From Fibrobacter sp. UBA7003 (GTDB taxonomy: Bacteria > Fibrobacterota > Fibrobacteria > Fibrobacterales > Fibrobacteraceae), in contig DJXN01000013.1 in NCBI GenBank assembly GCA_002449765.1, forward strand, positions 186,001 through 250,000: DNA of 64,000 bases, given 5' to 3'. The position numbers and the translations under genes were made by a program. Positions 34,472 to 41,998 of this stretch are shown here, one piece after another (within the stretch, counting starts at the first letter, position 1; every line of letters starts with the position of its first letter). Under the pieces are notes generated by a model that was given only the letters and a program-made list of their open reading frames with translations, was not told where the DNA came from and made no database searches.

Positions 34472-36925
34472 ATGAAGAATATACGTACGAAGTTTGCCCT
34501 AGTCGCTGCGCTCGCCCTGGTGGTGGGTGCGGGTCAGTCCTTTGCCGCGTGGGACGGCAAGTCCATGGAAAAACCGGAAATCCAGAAGATTGACGGCAAG
34601 GTTTTTTACCTTATCGGTAACGAGGCGAACCTTGCATGGTTTGCTGATTCCGTTAACAAAAATAAGGGGACTATTGCATTGAACGCGAAATTGGTCCAGT
34701 CGCTTGACCTGGCCGAAAAACTCTTTATGCCGATTGCCGCAGGGAAGGGCGATACGCAATTTGGCGGCGTGTTCGATGGTGACGGATTCACGATATCCAA
34801 TCTTTATATTGATGCGGCGAAAATAGGCGAAATCCCTAATCCGAACTGCGATACCTCGAAATCGTACTGTAACTCTCAAAATCCTGGGTTTATTGCCGTG
34901 CTAGGCGGAGGTGGCGTTGTCAAAAATTTGAATCTGGAAAACGTGTATATTACGGCATCGACCAATGCAGGCGAAATATTGGATGTCGCAAACCCGATTT
35001 CGGTGGGAGGAATAGTAGGCTGGCAGACGGGTGGTTCCATCGAGGGATGCTTTGTTTCGGGCAAGATCTTTACAAGTGGAGCTGGCAATGCCGTTGGTGG
35101 TGTTGTAGGAACAGCGCGAGGAGGCTCGATTAGAAATACTTTGAGTACGGTTTCTGTGTATGCTAGCGGGAATTCGACATATGTGGGAGGCATAGTAGGG
35201 TTTGTCAGAGGGGCGACAAGTATCGAATACAGTGCGTACGATGGAGCCGCGCTCATAAATAACGGTGACGGAAAGCGGGGAGGCATCCTGGGCAATTTTG
35301 AAATTGGAACGGCTAAGGTCGAGATTGCCTATTTCGATGGAGATGTTGTCTCGGAGGGTATTGGTGCCAAGACGGATTCGCTCGAGGTGGATGGCACGAC
35401 GGTGAGTGAAGAAGAACTGAATGTCGGCAAGGTTACGTGCGCGTTGAACGGTGGCGAACTTAAGGATGGTGCCTGCGATAAGGATGGCGTGTGGTCGGTT
35501 GGCGAAACCCACATTGTCGTGAACGGCGTGTCGCGTAACGAGAGCGGTGCGCTCATGTTCGAAGTCAAGTTCGATGCTAATGGCGGCGTGTTCCGCGATG
35601 GCGACAAGACAAGCAAGCTTTTGAAGGTCGGCGACAAGATTACGGCCACAGAAATTATCCCGCCGACCCGCGGTGATACCGTATTTGCGGGCTGGGCTCT
35701 TGCCAAGGATGCTGAAACTCCGGACGAGGACCTTGGCGCTGCCGACAGGGCGAAAACGGTTTATGCCGTGTGGAAGAAAATGTTTACCGTCAAGTTCGAT
35801 GCGAACGGAGGGACCTTCCCGGATGAATCTACGGAAAAGTCGAAGGTTGTCGCGGATGGCGCTGCCATAGACGTGAGTGGTTTCGATGTCCCACAGACCT
35901 ACACCTCCGAAGAAGAAGTCAAGTACTACTTCTCGGGCTGGGCTCTCGAAGCCGATGCCGAGGCTGCCCTCGAAACGCTTGGCTCTGCAACCGATAACGT
36001 GACGCTTTATGCGGTATGGACGGAAGCTCCGACATTCACGGTCACCTACGATACGCGCGGATTCGGCGTGACTGTCGATTACGTGCAGGAAGGTGAAACG
36101 ACGACTCTGCCCGAGACTCCGAAGGCGGATGGCTACAAGTTTGTCGGCTGGTTTACCGATTTCACATTTGCGGAAGGTTCCGAATTCGACTCCGAAACGC
36201 CGATTGCAGAAAATGTTGTCGCATATGCCAAGTGGGACATCGTTGAATATGAAATTGTCTATATCATGGGCAAGGGCGCGAACAACGAGGCGAACCCGGT
36301 TTCTTATACGGTCGAAACGCCGACCATCAAGTTGCAGCCGCCCACCAAGAAGGGCTACCACTTTGACGGCTGGTACTACGATGCGGATTTTGTGAATACG
36401 GCGACGCAGATTACCGAAGGCTCCACGGGAAAGGTGAAGTTGTATGCAAAGTGGGAAATCAAGACGTTTACGGTCACCTACATGGCTGGCGAATTTGCCC
36501 TGGAAATCGTGGAGCCCGATGTCAAGGCCTACGGCGATACGATCAAGCTCAAGGAAGCCTCGTTTACCCGCTACGGCTACCTGCAGGACGGCTGGTCCAC
36601 GAAGGATGGCGGCAAGAAGAAATACGACCTTGGTGCCGAATATGCCGCCGATGCGGATGTCGCCCTTTTCCCGCACTGGGTAAAGGACCCGACTGCTATT
36701 CCTGTCGTAGCGAAGGCGGCCGCACGCTTCGGTGTCGTGGCGAACGGAAGGACTCTTGAACTTTCCGGCGTGCGCTCCGGTACGCCTGTCGCCGTGTTCG
36801 ATATGCGCGGGCATGTCGTGGCGAAGGCTACGGCAAGTGCGGGCTTGTTCAGCATGGGGACGTTTGTGCCGGGAATGTACCTGGTTCGCGTGGGTAGCGA
36901 AAGCCGTCGCGTGCTAGTGCGCTAG
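34472..36925 (+). CDS. Secreted repeat protein with GLUG-like region, five InlB B-repeats and a sorting-like tail
   Basis: An 817-residue surface protein. The signal peptide ends GQSFAA. Residues about 75-310 resemble GLUG-motif beta-helix modules (FGGVFDGDGFTISNLYID, VGGIVGWQTGGSIEGC, YVGGIVGFVRGATSIEYSA). Residues about 375-745 hold five Listeria-Bacteroides (InlB B, Flg_new) repeats, each beginning like FTVKFDANGG and ending YAVWKK or YAKWEI. The last 65 residues (GTPVAVFDMRGHVVAK, FVPGMYLVRVGSESRRVLVR) look like a type IX-type sorting domain shared with the CE4 and GH9 enzymes here. Probably an adhesin or a scaffold. Start at 34472 because AAGGTGG lies upstream and the signal peptide begins there. 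Its stop overlaps the convergent NUDIX gene by 12 bases. Confidence 0.86.
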   Translation: MKNIRTKFALVAALALVVGAGQSFAAWDGKSMEKPEIQKIDGKVFYLIGNEANLAWFADSVNKNKGTIALNAKLVQSLDLAEKLFMPIAAGKGDTQFGGVFDGDGFTISNLYIDAAKIGEIPNPNCDTSKSYCNSQNPGFIAVLGGGGVVKNLNLENVYITASTNAGEILDVANPISVGGIVGWQTGGSIEGCFVSGKIFTSGAGNAVGGVVGTARGGSIRNTLSTVSVYASGNSTYVGGIVGFVRGATSIEYSAYDGAALINNGDGKRGGILGNFEIGTAKVEIAYFDGDVVSEGIGAKTDSLEVDGTTVSEEELNVGKVTCALNGGELKDGACDKDGVWSVGETHIVVNGVSRNESGALMFEVKFDANGGVFRDGDKTSKLLKVGDKITATEIIPPTRGDTVFAGWALAKDAETPDEDLGAADRAKTVYAVWKKMFTVKFDANGGTFPDESTEKSKVVADGAAIDVSGFDVPQTYTSEEEVKYYFSGWALEADAEAALETLGSATDNVTLYAVWTEAPTFTVTYDTRGFGVTVDYVQEGETTTLPETPKADGYKFVGWFTDFTFAEGSEFDSETPIAENVVAYAKWDIVEYEIVYIMGKGANNEANPVSYTVETPTIKLQPPTKKGYHFDGWYYDADFVNTATQITEGSTGKVKLYAKWEIKTFTVTYMAGEFALEIVEPDVKAYGDTIKLKEASFTRYGYLQDGWSTKDGGKKKYDLGAEYAADADVALFPHWVKDPTAIPVVAKAAARFGVVANGRTLELSGVRSGTPVAVFDMRGHVVAKATASAGLFSMGTFVPGMYLVRVGSESRRVLVR

Positions 36926-37528
36926 CTTGAATTTGAAATACCCTGCAATCTGTAGCGGATGGTTGAATGTGCCATCCGCCATTTTCTTTTGCAGATCCTC
37001 GTCGGAGAGTTCGAGAGACTCGATGTCCTCGGTGCTGTCGAAATGCGTGCTGCCGCTCTTGACGACGCCGTCAATGAATACCACGTGAAATACGCCGCGG
37101 TGCCTGTCCGGATTCACCGGGAACTTGCCGAGGTAGCGGATTGCCTTGCCTTCGTCATCCTCGCTATACGATACTTGGCAACTTGTTGCCATAGTAGAGT
37201 TATCCTCTTTGGGGAGCAGGCGAGGATCTATGCAGTACCCGCATTCTTCCTGCAGTTCGCGGAGCGCGGCCTGTTCCGGCGTTTCGCCCTTGTCGATGAT
37301 GCCCGCGGGGAATTCGAGCGCGATTTTTCCGGTGCCGTGGCGGTACTGTTCTGTCATGACCCACTTGCCTTCTGCGGTACGCGCGAGAATCAGCACCCAG
37401 TCGGGTTGCCATAGCGTGTAGAAGTCGTCGATGACCTTGCCGTTCGGGAGTTCGCAGGTTTCCTTCGCGACCTTGAGCCAGGGGGCGTCTACCAGGTATT
37501 CCGTCTTGAGCAGTTTCCAGGGGTTCAT
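36914..37528 (-). CDS. NUDIX hydrolase, ADP-ribose pyrophosphatase-like
   Basis: A 204-residue cytoplasmic hydrolase. The Nudix box G-x5-E-x7-REUxEExGU is complete at residues 76-98 (GIIDKGETPEQAALREL followed by QEECGY). The surrounding sequence (WVLILARTAEGKWVMTEQYRHGTGKIALEFPAG) is that of ADP-sugar pyrophosphatases, which hydrolyse ADP-ribose or nucleotide sugars. The upstream frame extension overlaps the MFS gene, so I start at MNPWKLLKTEY, where GGAAGGA lies five bases before the ATG. The ATG begins two bases after the MFS stop, so the two genes are one operon. Confidence 0.9.
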   Translation of the reverse strand: MNPWKLLKTEYLVDAPWLKVAKETCELPNGKVIDDFYTLWQPDWVLILARTAEGKWVMTEQYRHGTGKIALEFPAGIIDKGETPEQAALRELQEECGYCIDPRLLPKEDNSTMATSCQVSYSEDDEGKAIRYLGKFPVNPDRHRGVFHVVFIDGVVKSGSTHFDSTEDIESLELSDEDLQKKMADGTFNHPLQIAGYFKFKLAH

Positions 37529-37530
37529 CG

Positions 37531-38715
37531 CTATCCTTCCAGCTTGTTCTTCAGGTAGTGCCTTGCGGTCCACGTGAAATATAATATGTCGGCGATTACA
37601 AGTGCCACGGCGCAGGTGAAAAATACCTGCTGGTGCATGCCGAAATGCCCCGCCATGGAGCCGCCCGCTAAAATGCCCGCCCCGATACCGATGTCCCAGC
37701 CGCTCAGGTACGTGCTGTTCGCGGTACCGCGCTGGTCGTGGCGGGCGAGGTTCACGCACATCGTCTGGTAGCCGGGGAAAATTAGCCCGAGGCTTGTACC
37801 GATGAGGAATGCCGATGCGAAGAAGGTGACAGGCGAGTGGCTAAAGGCGAGCAGGAAGTACGCGACGATGTTGAGCGTCATGCCGGTGCCAACCAAGTGA
37901 ATCAAGTAGCCGCGGTCAATCAGGCGCCCGGTCATAACGCGGTTCAAGATGAGTCCTGCCGCGATGAGCGCGTAGAACCAGCCGGAACCTCCGATGCCCA
38001 GTTCTTTCGCGTAGAGCGCGATGTAGTTCGTGACGGGCCCGTAGGCGAACCCCACGAAGATGAAGTTCACGAACTGCGGGATGGCGCGCGTGAGGAAGAA
38101 CCGGTCGAGCGAAAGCGGCGCGTGCGGCTTTTTCTCCTTGCGGGGAACGTTCAGGGTCTGCACGAGAACGAGCCCGATGATGCACAGCGCGATGGAAATG
38201 ATAAACACGATGGTGTCGCCGAAGGCCTCGTACAGGAACATACCCGTCATCGGGCCGGTCGCGAACGCGAGATTCACGCTAATCCCGAAATAACCGATGC
38301 CTTCCCCGCGGCGGCTTGCGGGGAGCGCGTCGATGGCCACCGTGTTGCTTGCGGTACTCGAAATCCCGAAGAAGAGTCCGTGTGCAAAGCGCACTGCGGC
38401 TAGTATCGGCAGGAATGCCACCGTCTTGTAGCCCAAGAAACATGCGGTAAACGCGAAGAACGTCCAGAAGTACAGCGGCTTGCGGGAAAGCGTATCCACG
38501 AGGAAACCCGCGAAGGGCCTGCAGGCGAGTGCCCCGATGGTGTAGAGCGAGATGATGAACCCAGCGGTTGCGTTGTCGGTCTGGAACTTCTCGATAATGT
38601 AGAGCGGCAGAATCGGCAGCAGCTGGTAAAAGCTGAAGAACAGCAGAAAGTTCGCGGCGGCGACCGTCACGAAGTTGCGTGTCCAGAGAGCTGGCTTTTG
38701 GGTTGCATCCGTCAT
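37531..38715 (-). CDS. MFS transporter
   Basis: A 394-residue inner-membrane protein with about twelve helices (NFVTVAAANFLLFFSFYQLLPILPLYI and others). The A-motif-like loop GFLVDTLSRKP lies between helices 2 and 3, a major-facilitator hallmark. It resembles sugar or drug efflux permeases, but the substrate cannot be read from sequence. The ATG at 38715 is preferred over a TTG at 38736. No strong ribosome site is seen. Translationally close to the NUDIX gene. Confidence 0.88.
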   Translation of the reverse strand: MTDATQKPALWTRNFVTVAAANFLLFFSFYQLLPILPLYIIEKFQTDNATAGFIISLYTIGALACRPFAGFLVDTLSRKPLYFWTFFAFTACFLGYKTVAFLPILAAVRFAHGLFFGISSTASNTVAIDALPASRRGEGIGYFGISVNLAFATGPMTGMFLYEAFGDTIVFIISIALCIIGLVLVQTLNVPRKEKKPHAPLSLDRFFLTRAIPQFVNFIFVGFAYGPVTNYIALYAKELGIGGSGWFYALIAAGLILNRVMTGRLIDRGYLIHLVGTGMTLNIVAYFLLAFSHSPVTFFASAFLIGTSLGLIFPGYQTMCVNLARHDQRGTANSTYLSGWDIGIGAGILAGGSMAGHFGMHQQVFFTCAVALVIADILYFTWTARHYLKNKLEG

Positions 38716-38800
38716 ATCAAATATCCCGGAGGCCAAAGATAGAAATTACTTCCCGAATAAAATCTTTCTTAAAAACGGCTGGTCCGGATTATTTCGTAAA

Positions 38801-39073
38801 TCATTTGTCAAGGTCCGCCCACATCTCGTTCATATCCGTATAGCGCTTGGTCTTCGGGTCTGCTTCTAGTCGCTTTGCTTCTTCGATTGTGTCTAGGAGT
38901 TCGCCGGAACGTTTCGGGTATTTCACTTCAAAGGGGAGGCCTTGCTGTAGCACCACCTGCCGCAGGAACATAGAAATCGCCTGAGACATAGAAAGCCCCA
39001 GCCCCTCAAGGAGCTTGTTGGCCTGGCTGCTCAGCTCGGAGTCGATGCGGAAATTTTTAGCTATGGTGCTCAT
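38801..39073 (-). CDS. RelB/DinJ-type antitoxin without a visible toxin partner
   Basis: A 90-residue protein beginning with a ribbon-helix-helix fold (STIAKNFRIDSELSSQANKLLEGLGLSMSQAISMFLRQVVLQQGLPFEVK), the RelB/DinJ pattern. The C-terminus (RLEADPKTKRYTDMNEMWADLD) is the toxin-binding tail. Antitoxins of this type normally precede a YafQ or RelE toxin, but the 85 bases downstream contain no gene, and the next gene is the MFS transporter. It may be an orphan antitoxin that neutralises a toxin elsewhere. Two ATGs lie six bases apart. Confidence 0.85.
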   Translation of the reverse strand: MSTIAKNFRIDSELSSQANKLLEGLGLSMSQAISMFLRQVVLQQGLPFEVKYPKRSGELLDTIEEAKRLEADPKTKRYTDMNEMWADLDK

Positions 39074-39270
39074 GAACATAAATATACCTCATTTTGATTG
39101 CAAAAGCAAGTGAATGATTGTGTATTCTTGCGAATGCTATCAGAGTTGTGCTTTCTGAAGTCTTTTATGCTACACATTTGTGCATTATAATATAATTTTA
39201 GGAGTGGGATTTGTCAATAGGCTTGAGTATTTTTTTGAGGAAAAGGTTATATTCAGATTAGAGGTATTTT

Positions 39271-40236
39271 ATGGGACTTTTAGATTCGTTCTTAAATAAG
39301 CGTATTGGACCGGTATTCTTAAAAGAATCAAGTGACTCTGAAAATTTCATTGTGAAAATGAATTCTTTACTGACAAATGCTACCGGTAGTATTAAAGAAA
39401 AAATTGAAGAACAAATAAAATATGCCGAAGCTGGTTTGCTTGGTGAAAAGCAGATTGCTTTTGAGTTGAAGAACAGTGGAATAGACATGTATGTTCTTCA
39501 CGATATCTATCTTGAAAAGGGTGATTTGTCGGCGCAGATTGATTTTTTGCTGATTACAAGACGGCATCTCTATGTTATAGAATGTAAGAATCTATTTGGA
39601 AATATTGAAATTGATGCAAAAGGCAATTTTATCCGACATATGAATTTTGGCAAGGCGTACAAGAAGGAAGGCCTTTATTCGCCAATTACGCAAAATCAGC
39701 GCCACTTGAATGTTTTGAAAGAAGTCCGTCGAGAGGTGAAAACTGGTAGTTTTTTGGGCTTATCTGAAAAAATATTTGATAATACTTTTGCAGAAAATTA
39801 TCAGTCAATTGTTGTCCTTGCGAATCCTAAGACGGTGTTGAACAATAAGAACGCGCCCAAAGAAATTAAGAGCAGGGTTATTCGTGCCGATCAGCTAGTA
39901 GCTTTTATCAAAGCGAAAGATGACGCTTCGAAGGATGTTTGTTGGACTGATGCTGATATGCGTGAAACGATTCAGTATTTCCTTGACAAGAGCCTTCCCA
40001 ATAAATCGGATTATTCGAAAAAGTACGAAGAGATGCTTGCTGAATGCAAAACTCAAGAGGCAAAGCGCGTTCTAGAAAAGAAAACTGAATCTGCCGAAAA
40101 AGATGGGACGTCAAAGACTTGTCCTCGTTGTGGAAAAGCCTTGGTTTTGCGGATTGCTAAAAAAGGGGAGAACGCTGGCAACCAATTCTGGGGATGCAGC
40201 GGTTATCCAAAATGCAGGTTTATTGAAAAAGCGTGA
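39271..40236 (+). CDS. NERD-domain nuclease-like protein with C-terminal zinc finger
   Basis: A 321-residue protein. Residues about 50-180 form a NERD domain (GLLGEKQIAFEL, GDLSAQIDFLLITRRHLYVIECKNLFG): the D-x-x-x and ECK positions match the PD-(D/E)XK nuclease fold. The last 45 residues hold a topoisomerase-type zinc finger (CPRCGKALVLR...FWGCSGYPKC). The combination is known from plasmid and defence-associated proteins, and DNA cutting is inferred, not shown. The gene is visibly more AT-rich than the surrounding genes, suggesting transfer. The duplicated methyltransferase tail and the inverted-unit array begin directly after its stop. Confidence 0.87.
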   Translation: MGLLDSFLNKRIGPVFLKESSDSENFIVKMNSLLTNATGSIKEKIEEQIKYAEAGLLGEKQIAFELKNSGIDMYVLHDIYLEKGDLSAQIDFLLITRRHLYVIECKNLFGNIEIDAKGNFIRHMNFGKAYKKEGLYSPITQNQRHLNVLKEVRREVKTGSFLGLSEKIFDNTFAENYQSIVVLANPKTVLNNKNAPKEIKSRVIRADQLVAFIKAKDDASKDVCWTDADMRETIQYFLDKSLPNKSDYSKKYEEMLAECKTQEAKRVLEKKTESAEKDGTSKTCPRCGKALVLRIAKKGENAGNQFWGCSGYPKCRFIEKA

Positions 40237-40242
40237 TTCACT

Positions 40243-40302
40243 CCTCAGGATGACGCTTCGAGCTATTTCCTCTCCAGCATCACGATGGTTTCGAGGTGCG
40301 GT
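40243..40302 (-). pseudogene. Copy of the 3' end of the TrmA-like gene (fragment)
   Basis: Bases 40243-40302 match 40763-40822 without gaps, about 8 mismatches in 60 bases, and 25 identical in a row (GCATCACGATGGTTTCGAGG plus five more). Reversed, it encodes LETIVMLERK followed by a stop, against LETIVMLEKK in the intact gene. Similarity stops after the tail, so this is a remnant of a second, related gene or a partial duplication. Confidence 0.8.
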
Positions 40303-40400
40303 GTTCTCGTACATATTGGCTCCGACAAGGGCGGTCAATGGGTACTTGCCTAGAATCCCAAAAGGATTAATTAGTTTTTTTTCTTGATTCCTTTGCTTGA

Positions 40401-40705
40401 TTACATACTAAGAGCGGCCAAAATAAGCTGCCGGTATGTAAACGGCAAAATGCGTTTCTCTCTGTTACATACCAGAATGTGGAAAATTGCATTTTGGTAT
40501 GTAATAACGGGACGTAAATCGGATTGGAAAGCGGGGAAACGGCCTAGTTGTATGCCTTGGAGTGCGAAATCTGCCTTGGTAGGGCTTTTTTAGTGGCAGG
40601 TTTACATACCAAATGTCCCCCAAAGGCTTTCTAGTATGTAAGGCCCAAAAAGCATTTTGCTCAATTACATACTAAAAGAGGTGGAAAGGCCTGTTTGGTA
40701 TGTAA
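40401..40705. repeat. Array of four inverted TTACATAC...GTATGTAA units
   Basis: Each unit starts with TTACATAC and ends with GTATGTAA and is 40-41 bases long: 40401-40441, 40465-40504, 40602-40641 and 40665-40705. Units 1-2 and 3-4 are separated by exactly 23 bases, units 2-3 by 97. The first pair and second pair are offset by 200-201 bases, so a block of about 200 bases may have been duplicated. The interiors of the units differ. The two 23-base spacers resemble each other. No open reading frame is convincing. The ends are perfect inverted repeats but the interior is not a long stem. Confidence 0.85.
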
Positions 40706-40782
40706 TTTAGGAACAAAATATTGCCGAAAGCCCGCTATAGGCGATTGATTCGGCGTTCCACGCCTCAGGATGACGCTTTGCG

Positions 40783-41943
40783 TCATTTCTTTTCGAGCAT
40801 CACGATGGTTTCGAGGTGCGGGGTGCCGGGGAACAGGTCGAGCGGCTGCACTTCGCGCACGCGGTAGCCGTAGCGTTCCCATTCCTTGAGCGAGGCGGGA
40901 ATTTCGTCGGTGCCGCAGAACACGTGGCATACGCGGATTGGCTTTCTCATCGCGAGTGCGTGAATCACGCCCGGTTCGCAGCCCTTGCGCGGCGGGTCCA
41001 GCAGGATTTTTTCCGGTTCGTTCACGATCGGCCGCGGCAGTCGCGTCTGCACGAACATTTCGTCGATTTTACCTGCGATAAAGCGGTAGTTTTTCTTCAG
41101 GTGCTTTGCGGAAGCCTTCGCGCAGTCGATGGACGGGCCTTCCCATTCCACGCCCAGAACGTCCTTGGCGGCTTCGCCGAGCGCAAAACTGAACAGGCCG
41201 TAACCGCAGTACAAATCCAGGAAGTGGTCTTCCTTGCCGAGGCTGAGCATGCGGCTCGCCGCCTTGATGAGGTTGTGAATCTGGCTTTCGTTAATTTGGC
41301 TGAATCCCGTGACGGGGTAACGCAGGCTAAAGTGCCCGAGATTCAGGCTAAGTTCGCGCGGGCCGTAGAGTTGCTTGAAGTTCAGGCCTTCGGTGGGGCG
41401 CTTGGCTTCGAGGTAGTAATCCGATTCGGTCGTGTCCACGTAGGCATGCGCCGCGGTCACGTGGAAGGGCGATTTTTGCAGTGCGTCGGCAATCAGCTTG
41501 AGCTTGCGCACGATGCTCGCGTCAATCTTCTTGATGTTGAAAATCACCACGCGGTACTGGTACGTGCCGCGGATAATTATCCAGTTGAGCGCGTAGGCGA
41601 GCGGCTTGTACGCGGGCGTAATCAGCTTCTCGAACAGGAAGTCGTAAATCTTGTTGTGTTCCTCGGGCTCGAGCATGGATTCCTGGCGGTCAAACTGCAG
41701 ATTGCCCGGCTGCATGTACACGCGGCGCTTGCTCGTGGTGCGGTACCCGCGGTGCATGGGGCTTGCAATTATCTTCTGCGGGTTGCCGGCAAGGCGGTTC
41801 ACGTCCCAGAATTCCTGGATGGCGTCGTTCTTGACCTTCAGCTCGTCCCTGTAGTCAAGCATGGCGAGCGATTCGCCGTGGAGGGAGTCGGCCTCCTTGG
41901 TGTAGCCCGGAATCTGGTGTGCGATGGCTTGTTCGAAAAACAT
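40783..41943 (-). CDS. TrmA/RumA-like class I SAM-dependent RNA methyltransferase
   Basis: A 386-residue enzyme. The SAM-binding motif FLDLYCGYGLFSFALGEAA (about 245-263), ILLDPPRKGCEPG (about 316-328) and a catalytic cysteine in VCHVFCGTDE (about 342) are the marks of the uracil-C5 RNA methyltransferase family. The catalytic segment is normally SCNP; FCGTDE is a variant. Residues 30-180 contain the RNA-binding part. Which RNA is methylated cannot be read. I place the start at 41943 because GGAGG lies just upstream; the frame extends further but would overlap the lipoprotein gene. Confidence 0.82.
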   Translation of the reverse strand: MFFEQAIAHQIPGYTKEADSLHGESLAMLDYRDELKVKNDAIQEFWDVNRLAGNPQKIIASPMHRGYRTTSKRRVYMQPGNLQFDRQESMLEPEEHNKIYDFLFEKLITPAYKPLAYALNWIIIRGTYQYRVVIFNIKKIDASIVRKLKLIADALQKSPFHVTAAHAYVDTTESDYYLEAKRPTEGLNFKQLYGPRELSLNLGHFSLRYPVTGFSQINESQIHNLIKAASRMLSLGKEDHFLDLYCGYGLFSFALGEAAKDVLGVEWEGPSIDCAKASAKHLKKNYRFIAGKIDEMFVQTRLPRPIVNEPEKILLDPPRKGCEPGVIHALAMRKPIRVCHVFCGTDEIPASLKEWERYGYRVREVQPLDLFPGTPHLETIVMLEKK

Positions 41944-41998
41944 GATTGCCTCCATGTCGGCCGTTTTTACAGGGGCAAATTTAGAAAAAATAGAATCC

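Noticed and set aside
34901..36814. Long minus-strand open frame
   Set aside because: Antisense to the InlB-repeat protein. The periodic content is a mirror of the repeats.
40384..40593. 69-codon frame inside the inverted-unit array
   Set aside because: No ribosome site, and its sequence only reflects the repeated ends.
40401..40705. CRISPR array
   Set aside because: Repeated parts are 8-10 bases and inverted, unit interiors vary, and no cas gene is near.
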